DNA from: Asterionellopsis glacialis
Taxonomy: Eukaryota > Bacillariophyta > Plagiogrammaphyceae > Rhaphoneidales > Asterionellopsidaceae
Assembly: GCA_014885115.2 (NCBI GenBank)
Contig: WKLE02004284.1
Span: forward strand, 1 to 13,909
Direction: 5' to 3'
Length of the DNA stretch: 13,909 bases
The translations under genes were made by a program, and so were the position numbers. Below the pieces are notes generated by a model that saw only the letters and a list, made by a program, of their open reading frames with translations, searched no databases and was not told the DNA's origin. Shown one piece after another: positions 7,527 to 13,909 of the stretch. Position 1 is the first letter of the stretch, and each line of letters opens with the position of its first letter.

Positions 7527-10130
7527 CTATCGGTTACTGTCATCATTCGTCCGATTTTTGTTTGTCTTGTTACTTCTTCTTTTCTTAACGGTTGCTGCTG
7601 TGGGCAATGATTTGCGTTGTTTACGTCTATTGTTTTTTCTCTGCTGCTGCAGCTTTGCTGTGGTTCCACCTGCTTTTGTTGTTCTTTTCTGTTTTGCAAA
7701 TTTTGCATATGTCTCACCAGCATCTGTATCACCAGCAACCAAAGTTGCAAAATCTTTATCACCATATCTCAATATACCGTCCAAAGGTAAAAGCTGCGTA
7801 GGAATACGCTTTACTATGCGTAAATATTCATATCGTGTTTTAATGACACGATCCAGCGGATACGAAAAGTATGCAGGGAAGCGGGATAATTCAAAGATAT
7901 TATACAAACAAACTTCTTTGAGATATTCCCATTTAGGTATTAACTCGTCATCTATGGAATAACCTAAAATGGGAGGTAATCGTCTAAAATCGGAGGGCAT
8001 GGAGAATAGAAAAGGCATATAAATACAGAGTAATGAAGTCAGATACAGTAAGGTAAATAGGAAACCCACATCAACGCAGTTTGACAAACGTCAACAGAGT
8101 GAAAACTCACGTTACAAATCGTCCAATGTTCGCAACACCAATTTCCCGTAAGAATGAAACCACTGGTTTCATATCCTTGTCAACATCAAGCGCCAAAAGT
8201 GATGGGAATGCGCGGAATATACTTGCCAATGCCTCACGCTCCACTTCAAGAGAAAGCAAGTAGGATGTGACTTGTTCCATTTGTGACCGACCCATACCAA
8301 ACAGTGCAGGATATAATTGTAAAACACTGGGTAGGTCATCTTCCCAAAGTCCTAATTCATTCATCATGTATGATGCTGTGGGTAATATATTTTCAGATGC
8401 ATCTAAAAGTAAGACAGAGGGATAGGCTGCAATAACCTTACCCAAATCTTCTGTACCAATTTTGTGTCGCAACGTCCATGCCGTCTTAGACATGTCACGA
8501 TACACGCTATTGATTTGTTCACGTCGAAGCTCGGAACTTTTACCCCATATGAAAGATGCCATTTCATCAGCATCAGTATTTGCTGCTGTTGGTGTCTCAT
8601 TCTGACGAATTGTAGTGGTAGCAGCACTCACTACTTTGTTGTCACCCATGCGTGGCACAGGCACAACGGCATCTAATAATTCTGCACATTCCTTTCGTCG
8701 CAACAATGGTCCAATTTTACTCGTAGGCATTCGCACTGCATCACTTGCCAGAAATGATACCAGACGAAAAATGCCTGCAGGTGATCGTGATAGTAGTTTG
8801 GGTAAGGCCGGTTTGTCACGAGCTATAGATCCCGTAGACACACCAAGTTTAGTCATTAACTTCACGACCTGCAATGATGATCTCGACCCTCTCATGGTCA
8901 AAAGTCCAGGACAATTCCTCAAAACCTTACGAGCATCATATCGTCGCAATTTCAATGTTTTGCATAAAAGACCTGTAAAGGCACGTTGTGTTGTTTCTTC
9001 CAGTGTTTCACCACCACTTGATTCGGTGTCATCGCCACCCTTTTGTTGTTGTTGTATTCTTCTTGGTAACATGAGAGTTAAACTCGGAGTATGTGAAAAA
9101 ATAGCAGCCATGTCATTCCCTGTCAAACCGAATTCTAATAGTAAGTCAACCACATCATCTAAACCATAACTAGGAATGCTGGGCAAATTTTCTTCTTCTT
9201 CTTCTTCGTCTTTTAATGTTTCTTTTTGTTGTTCTGTTATTGGTTCGCCACTGCTACCACCACTACTTGAACTAGTAGTACTCCTCCACATTGCATCACG
9301 TTCTTTTAAAAATTGTCGGACACGTCGTCTAGCTGTACGTGCTAAAACATGCTGCTGAACTATTTCACCAGTTTCCAGCGCTGTACCTTCGTCAACACCC
9401 AAGGACATTAATTTAACTGCAACGCGATTACTATTGAATTGACCTAACCATGATGCATCCGAGGGTGACCCATCAATTGATGTTGATGAAACATCATTGG
9501 TATTTTTATAGGCAGAATTTTGTTGCGCTGACTGTATCCGATCGACATTCGCAGATAATGATGGTGTCATGTTGTTGCCGTCGTCTTGTTTTTCTTCTTT
9601 GTTTTCGGATTTGTTTTTTTCTTTTTCCTTTTGCTGTTGGGCTAAAAATCGTAAAAGAGCAGAATCTACTAAAGGTGCTGTTGGTGGTCGATTTTTAGAT
9701 TTTCGTCGACTACGAGTTGTGGATGATGGTCCTCCAAGTAAGTCATCTATAAAATATTGTAACCGACCAAAAGCAAACAAAAAAGTGAATGCAAGCGCAA
9801 AACTGATGAGAACCAAAAATTGCTTTCAAAACGGCTCGTCTACGTTTTTAATTCCATTTTTTTCTTATTTGTAGAAAATAATACACATGGTGTCTTTTTC
9901 ATATCTTTTCGCTCACCTCTTGTTGATGATGAATTCAAAGGTCTTCCACTACTTGAAATAAATGGAGACTTAAACGTTTGTTGATTTTTATTAACATCAC
10001 CACGAGGACCTTGTTGTTGTTGCCTTCTTGACGGATTTGATTTTGATAAACTATATATATGAGGAAGCAATGAAAACAATACAGCCGATCCAATGAACAT
10101 TTTTCTTCTCGTTGTTTTAGGAGTAGCCAT
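7527..10130 (-). CDS. mTERF-domain organelle protein, 3 exons, about 768 residues
   Basis: Exons on the minus strand: 10130-9917, 9746-8111 and 7983-7527. mTERF proteins are helical-repeat binders of organelle nucleic acids that act in transcription, splicing or ribosome assembly; which job this one has cannot be read here. The N terminus (MATPKTTRRKMFIGSAVLFSLLPHIYS) looks like a basic start plus hydrophobic signal, then a Gln/Ser/Arg-rich linker. A Gln/Lys/Glu-rich linker follows (about 105-130). From about residue 260 come mTERF units: GLTGNDMAAIFSHTPSLTLM, RRYDARKVLRNCPGLLTM, LGKVIAAYPSVLLLD, WEDDLPSVLQLYPALFGM, ALASIFRAFPSLLALD, then, across the last intron, IGRFVTRLPPILGYSIDD and LSRFPAYFSYPLDRVIK. 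The last 57 residues or so are very basic. The start at 10130 has a good ATGG context; an in-frame ATG at 10304 exists. The mTERF call is firm; plastid or mitochondrial location is undecided. Confidence 0.88.
7984..8110 (-). other. Intron 2 of the mTERF gene (127 nt)
   Basis: Donor GTAAC/GTGAGT and acceptor TTTTAG/ACGA, phase 2. The split codon AC+A gives Thr, producing GRFVTRLPPILGYS, the expected continuous mTERF unit. Without splicing the frame stops shortly after VT. Confidence 0.85.
9747..9916 (-). other. Intron 1 of the mTERF gene (170 nt)
   Basis: Donor AGAG/GTGAGC and acceptor TTATAG/ATGA, phase 1 (G+AT gives Asp72). A T-rich tract precedes the acceptor. Frames of both exons are joined without a stop, whereas the unspliced frame ends at a TAG inside the intron. 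There is no protein homology across this join, so it is less certain than the other introns. Another AG (CATCAG) 57 nt upstream would be out of frame. Confidence 0.7.
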
Positions 10131-10832
10131 TTTATTTGTATTGATTTCTTTGCTGCCAAACCTCCTTTTTGGATGAGCGAGTGGGGCACGCAATCCTCTT
10201 TTTTCACTCACGCCAATGAAATTTTCCTTACGACATTCAACTAAAGAGATAGATAGATGAAATAATAGATACAGCGTCTCTCTCGATAGCAAGACTTTCT
10301 TCACAGCTCTCTTGCTTTTGTCGACGCAGCTTCACCAAGAGATAGAAAATCGAAGGAACGAAAGCAGGCACAATTACACACGAAAAAACTGAAGGGTCTA
10401 CAAAAAACGAGCCATCATACAGAGACACGTCACATTTCAACTTGGGGGCGGTCCGTTCTCCATCCTCTATGTGTCGTTCCTTCGATATATTTACGTGGGA
10501 TCTACATGTACCTGCAGTACTAACACAAAAGATCGCTCTATGAGATGAGCTGGAACTTGGGGGTTCTTTCAATGTTAGTTTGTCTGTAGATACGCATTTT
10601 GATTTCTTTGAGTGCCCCGGAGAAGATAACTTCAACTTGGACCTTCATTTTTTTTAGAGTCTGTGTCATTTTTTTTTAATTCTTTTTTCTCTCCTCTTTT
10701 TCTTCTGCACTCTCGTTCGGAGCGAGGGACACGTCAAACACTTCTTGCTACAAAGATCGAAGACCTATTGTTCCTTCCGTGGAATCCATGAATGAAATCA
10801 TTAGCCGCCAATCTTTTGAAAGCCATTCTTTT

Positions 10833-11103
10833 GTACTGCACCACGTACCTAGAATTGGTACTCTACCCAGGTACCTGTACAGGTACCGTCCGTACCTTAC
10901 CTGGTAGGTCCTACGAACGCATGATGTGAGGATTGAGGAACCGTTAGGGTCCTACCGTAGGGTCCTAGTTGGAAGGCAGAAGTCCATCCATCCGTCCGCT
11001 TCATGAGTAGGGGGGCGTAATAATTTTGAAATTGTTGAATCATTGTTGAATGAACAGTACTGTACTTTAAAAACATGTACGAGGTACCTGGTACAGTACT
11101 GTA
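10833..11103. repeat. Dense cluster of GTAC-centred palindromes
   Basis: GTAC occurs 13 times, seven in 10833-10895 and six in 11057-11099, where about one is expected by chance. It includes an 18-bp perfect palindrome, GGTACCTGTACAGGTACC (10870-10887), ACAGTACTGT at 11054-11063 and the 12-bp TACAGTACTGTA at 11092-11103. An 11-bp tandem repeat (ATTGTTGAATC) lies at 11031-11051. The block lies between genes, about 700 bp upstream of the mTERF start. Confidence 0.7.
10904..10967. repeat. GTCCTA near-palindrome group
   Basis: GTAGG-T-CCTAC at 10904-10914 is followed by TAGGGTCCTA at 10945-10954 and an identical copy at 10958-10967, 13 bp apart. Each copy is itself nearly self-complementary. Similar units recur at 5256, 5381, 11566 and 13264-13303. 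Function unknown. Confidence 0.55.
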
Positions 11104-11715
11104 ATAATGTGATATTGATCTTCCTGTCACAATTTTTGGTCGATTAGCTCTAAGGTTCTCTAAAAAGCGCTCGCAGCACTACTTTATAAATGATAGAGAT
11201 TGCTGGTTTGAGGTTCTGAGAAAGTGACAGGTTCTAAAAGGTTCTTCCATTCTTTCAAAGTTCAAGACAAGGACTTCCTTCTCTCAAGATACTCGGTAGG
11301 ATTATGGTCTTTTCATGCAGGTGGAGTCTAGAAAAAACTGGAGGACATTCGCAGGGCTTTAATACACAGCATATGCACCTTTCTACCAGTCTTTCACATA
11401 TCAAGAAAAAACTCTCTTGATCCTAGTTAGTTAGCACAGTAAAGTTAAGTTACATCAGGTCCTATGACTCTGGGTGGACTACCATGGAGAAATAATTTTA
11501 TTCTAAAATACAATTTTTACATATCTCTTGTCTTTGTTCTCTGATGACATTTATGTGGTCCAAGAGTCCTACCGTACCCGTTAGTTTTATGTATAGTATT
11601 CGCATTGACCACAGTGGGAAGTGTTTTCTGCACCTATAGTTGATCCCAAGTCTTGAATTTTGCAGTTGTAAGAAATGACATGCACGGCTCACAAATAATA
11701 GAGACGTGTCTCTTT

Positions 11716-12372
11716 TCATGCCGCTGCTGCCACTGGAGGTTCTTGGAATACTATAGTACTTATTAGCATCGATTGGCGATCTTCTTCATCTATTGTAAAC
11801 ATTGCAATATCAGTCGAAAGAGCTATGTTGGAAAGCTCAAAACACAATCTCGCTTGCTCGAAATGGAACAGCTCCTGATGTATCAATCCAACGTTGTGAA
11901 GAATGACGGGTTCTAGAGAATATGATGCAGGAATAATTTCTGCAACCTTTTCGTAGACGGAGAGTGATCTCTGTAAGTGGTGAACACCCTTCGCTCCTGC
12001 GGTGCGAGCGTGCAATTGAAGAGAAAGTGCTAGGTTGAACAAAGCGCCAGATGCCATCTGTTCGTAACAACTATTTGGTACCACAGATTGGCGGGGAGGG
12101 AGAAATACGAGAGGCCGACTATAGATAAAAGAGCCGTTGTCTTGTTGATCAAACGGTAGTTGTTGATGTGCCCATTGCAAAATAACTTGATCTTGACTAG
12201 TTCTTACGTCATGGCTGGAGGTTTCAGATATGTTTCCCTCTTCTATTTGAACCAGTATTTGCTTGACAGAGCGTACTGCATGACTAAATAATAAGATAGC
12301 ATCTTTGAATTCCTTGGTTTGTAACTTGGCTATGGCCTCGTTGTTAAGTTGGATGATAGCATTAGTGGCCAT
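11716..12372 (-). CDS. Small TPR-like helical-repeat protein
   Basis: A single exon of 218 residues starting MATNAIIQLNNEAIAKLQ; an in-frame ATG at 12444 would add 24 basic residues, but the downstream ATGG context and immediate helix start favour 12372. Three helix-pair segments resemble tetratricopeptide repeats: residues about 7-40 (NNEAIAKLQTKEFKDAILLF, with the small-residue pattern of a TPR), the ALFNLALSLQLHA...LQRSLSVYEKVAEI stretch in the middle, and LHNVGLIHQELFHFEQARLC near the end. Between the first two lies a polar loop of about 60 residues. There is no signal peptide or membrane segment, so it is probably cytosolic or nuclear and binds other proteins. Similar short TPR-like proteins are numerous in diatoms (recollection). 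The partner is unknown, and exact repeat boundaries cannot be set by eye. Confidence 0.7.
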   Translation of the reverse strand: MATNAIIQLNNEAIAKLQTKEFKDAILLFSHAVRSVKQILVQIEEGNISETSSHDVRTSQDQVILQWAHQQLPFDQQDNGSFIYSRPLVFLPPRQSVVPNSCYEQMASGALFNLALSLQLHARTAGAKGVHHLQRSLSVYEKVAEIIPASYSLEPVILHNVGLIHQELFHFEQARLCFELSNIALSTDIAMFTIDEEDRQSMLISTIVFQEPPVAAAA

Positions 12373-12505
12373 TTTGGATTTGTTCCGATTTCGTTCTGTT
12401 TGTGCGTTCTTTTTCTTGGTCAAAGGATATTTTATGATTCGCATGAGAGAATGTAGGACCTAAATAATTAAAGCACTAATTATTAATATTATCTCGTTAG
12501 TCAGT

Positions 12506-12589
12506 ATGGTGTCAAAGCGAAGAAACATGAGTGATACGAATCTTGCGGAGTTAAGCGAATTCGGAGCATTTTTGGTGTTCCCTGGAAAG
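12506..12589 (+). CDS. Candidate first exon of a divergent gene (28 codons)
   Basis: An ATG opens 28 codons (MVSKRRNMSDTNLAELSEFG and eight more ending FPGK) that stop being protein-like exactly at AAAG/GTAAAT, a fair splice donor. Read through without splicing, the frame ends at a TAG at 12617-12619 (37 residues). It starts 134 bp from, and opposite to, the TPR gene start, a spacing that fits a shared promoter. I found no convincing second exon in the remaining sequence, so it may be a small protein, a gene with a long intron, or not a gene. Confidence 0.3.
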
Positions 12590-12750
12590 GTAAATATGGT
12601 CGCATTTTTTAAACAGTAGAAGGGCAGTACATAACATCAATTTTCCTGGTACCATGTCAAATGTAATTTATACATACCTGGCACAAAGTAAAGTTACGTA
12701 CAATTGCAACACGAACTAACTTCCGGATAAAAGAATTTTTTTGTTTCCCA

Positions 12751-12861
12751 CTCAGCAGAAGTTCAACTCCTATTGTATGGTAGAATTCAAATTATTAATA
12801 CCCTTACTCCGTAATACGTACTGAAGAAAAAAAATCGTTTTCTGCTCAGCAGAAGTTCAAC
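12751..12861 (+). repeat. 17-bp direct repeat, 94 bp apart
   Basis: CTCAGCAGAAGTTCAAC occurs identically at 12751-12767 and 12845-12861. Both copies follow a T-rich stretch (TTTTTTTGTTTCCCA and TCGTTTTCTG), so each looks like a pyrimidine tract plus a CAG, reminiscent of a splice acceptor. This could be a duplicated acceptor region of an intron starting at 12590, or simple chance. Confidence 0.5.
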
Positions 12862-13263
12862 CACGACTATTATTTATGTCATCTTCCTTAAATATTATAT
12901 CAAGGTAATATGTAGTTGCCGCATTTAAGAATGTGCGTACCAGGTGAAGTCTTTATTACTTTTTGTCAAACATTTTTGATATAAAACCTATTATTTGGTA
13001 CACATAATAGAATAATTTCGAAATGATGAATACTAAAATTTCATTCAATAAGAAGCCCTTGATAATCGAATACCTTGTACTCTAGAGAGTACAGTTTCAT
13101 TAAAGTCGCTGAAGTAATTCATGTGCAGTACCATAAGTAAATGTACGGAACTCTAATTTAGGTACAGCTTTGTTGACTTCGCTGAGTTGCTGTAAGAATT
13201 CATTATATATAAAAAATAATATGAATGATACCGAAAGAACAACAGGTCAGTAGGGATAGTTCG

Positions 13264-13303
13264 GGTCCTCTAGGACCTAATAAGCAGTCCTAGTACCTAG
13301 GAC
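13264..13303. repeat. Paired GTCCTA palindromes
   Basis: GGTCCT-CT-AGGACC at 13264-13277 and GTCCTAG-TAC-CTAGGAC at 13287-13303 are two perfect-arm palindromes side by side. They are the best-formed members of the family also seen at 5256, 5381 and 10904-10967. Confidence 0.6.
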
Positions 13304-13405
13304 CTTGGGGTTACCTGTAGATATGTGCTAACTTCCTACTGTATCGATAGCCCTCCTTATTTAATCAAGGTCACTTTTAAGAATACCACGAACATACCCG
13401 CACGT

Positions 13406-13458
13406 CCTTTTAAAAAGGCCCCGATCACGCGTGCGCCCTTAAAATGGCCCCGATCATG
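13406..13458 (+). repeat. Short tandem repeat with GGCCCCGATCA core
   Basis: Two units about 30 bp apart share CCTT..AAAA.GGCCCCGATCA.G (13406-13429 and 13436-13458), with a few mismatches. They are markedly more G+C-rich than their surroundings. Function unknown. Confidence 0.5.
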
Positions 13459-13611
13459 AAAACGAGAACATAGAATACAGCATAGGCTTATAAAACCTAA
13501 TAAGGTTTAGAACAGAGTTAGTATACCACAACTTCAAGTTAAGTTTAGATAGATAAAAAACTTAAGTGTCCCATTCAGATTTTTTGTATCATTTTAAGTG
13601 CCAATTATTGT

Positions 13612-13640
13612 CCTCAGCTGAGGCATACCTGTACGCCTCA
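13612..13640. repeat. 12-bp perfect palindrome with an overlapping hairpin
   Basis: CCTCAGCTGAGG at 13612-13623 is a perfect palindrome containing the E-box-like CAGCTG. Its right half TGAGGC (13619-13624) can also pair with GCCTCA at 13635-13640 around a 10-nt loop, so two alternative structures compete for the same bases. Confidence 0.45.
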
Positions 13641-13909
13641 TCTAAGGTCCGGTAGATAGCACTTTTGGTTCAGTTCAATTTTTGGTTCAATCGGAATTTG
13701 ATTCGTACGACACTCCTCCTATCGAGGTAATAGTCAGAGACGCGTACCAGGGAGTCCATTCACGGTTATCTATAGACCCCTACTTAGGGGGGGGGGTGGA
13801 CAGCCCTGTTTGTTTTGCGCCATATCCTTGTGTTCTTATCTGTTCCCGTGTAGGAACCTACCAGAATCCTACTATAAAATCTTTTATTTTATTTTGGCTA
13901 CTACTGTAT

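Larger units (their letters stand above)
10131..11715. other. Long intergenic region between mTERF and TPR genes
   Basis: About 1.6 kb, holding the mTERF promoter/5' UTR and the 3' flank of the TPR gene. 10131-10660 is fairly balanced in composition and has an open frame of 132 codons on the minus strand (10635-10237) with no recognisable domain. 10650-10710 (+ strand) is a poly-T/pyrimidine tract. 10833-11103 is the GTAC palindrome cluster described separately. 11110-11715 shows nothing beyond scattered GGTTCT and GTCCTA motifs. Confidence 0.55.
12620..13909. other. A+T-rich non-coding end of the window
   Basis: About 1.3 kb with no credible coding frame and no transposon, tRNA or rRNA signature. 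It contains a 17-bp direct repeat (12751/12845), a 7-bp hairpin TGTACTC-TAGA-GAGTACA (13076-13093), a hairpin AAACCT-AATA-AGGTTT (13493-13508), a pair of GGCCCCGATCA repeats, GTCCTA-type palindromes, and a run of ten G at 13787-13796. If the exon at 12506 is real, part of this may be its intron. Confidence 0.5.

Noticed and set aside
9747..9816. Hydrophobic N terminus (LISFALAFTFLFAFGRLQYF) on the mTERF reading frame as a membrane anchor
   Set aside because: The open frame begins at a TTG codon, not an ATG, and this stretch is the T-rich tract before the intron 1 acceptor read as protein. Splicing at GTGAGC/TTATAG keeps the frame and removes it.
10237..10635. 132-codon open frame on the minus strand upstream of the mTERF gene
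   Set aside because: Ser/Arg/Lys-rich with no recognisable domain; it overlaps the likely mTERF promoter and 5' UTR, and composition alone can explain it.
13672..13700. GGTTCAATC resembling a tRNA T-arm
   Set aside because: No matching acceptor, D or anticodon stems could be found around it.

Overview
The window looks like nuclear DNA from a diatom (or a close ochrophyte relative). Four lines of evidence point there: short GT-AG introns (127 to 292 nt) that join conserved protein frames exactly; plastid-type presequences with an ER signal peptide followed by a hydroxylated/basic transit-like stretch; an MGDG synthase and another plastid-type protein encoded in the nucleus; and Gln/Asn/Ser-rich low-complexity linkers with moderate A+T. 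I cannot name the species.

Layout: (1) 208-1713 (+) is a single-exon, type II membrane FkbM-family methyltransferase. (2) It converges on a three-exon MGDG synthase gene on the minus strand (4431 to 2276). The 562 bp between them are rich in simple repeats and hold an imperfect 20-bp inverted repeat. (3) 4432-5823 has no convincing gene; it carries a full TGACGTCA box, a 2 x 26-bp tandem repeat and a spaced inverted repeat. (4) 6874 to 5824 (-) is a two-exon gene for a 252-residue, probably plastid-targeted protein that I do not firmly recognise. (5) 10130 to 7527 (-) is a three-exon mTERF-repeat protein of about 768 residues. (6) 10131-11715 is non-coding and contains a very dense cluster of GTAC palindromes. 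(7) 12372 to 11716 (-) is a small TPR-like helical-repeat protein. (8) 12506-12589 (+) may be the first exon of a divergent gene. The remainder to 13909 is A+T-rich, with short hairpins and direct repeats.

The clearest biology is organellar. MGDG synthase makes the main galactolipid of thylakoids, the 252-residue protein has a plastid presequence, and mTERF proteins act on organelle nucleic acids. The genes have their own promoters and are not an operon, so their proximity may be chance. In the 252-residue protein and the mTERF gene, an intron falls where the presequence ends and the mature protein starts.

I see no transposon, CRISPR array, rRNA or tRNA. No wholly new multi-gene system is evident. 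The most unexplained features are a family of short near-palindromes (GGTACC, GTCCTA/TAGGAC) confined, in what I read, to the non-coding stretches, the unrecognised plastid-type protein, and a charged insertion in the MGDG synthase.
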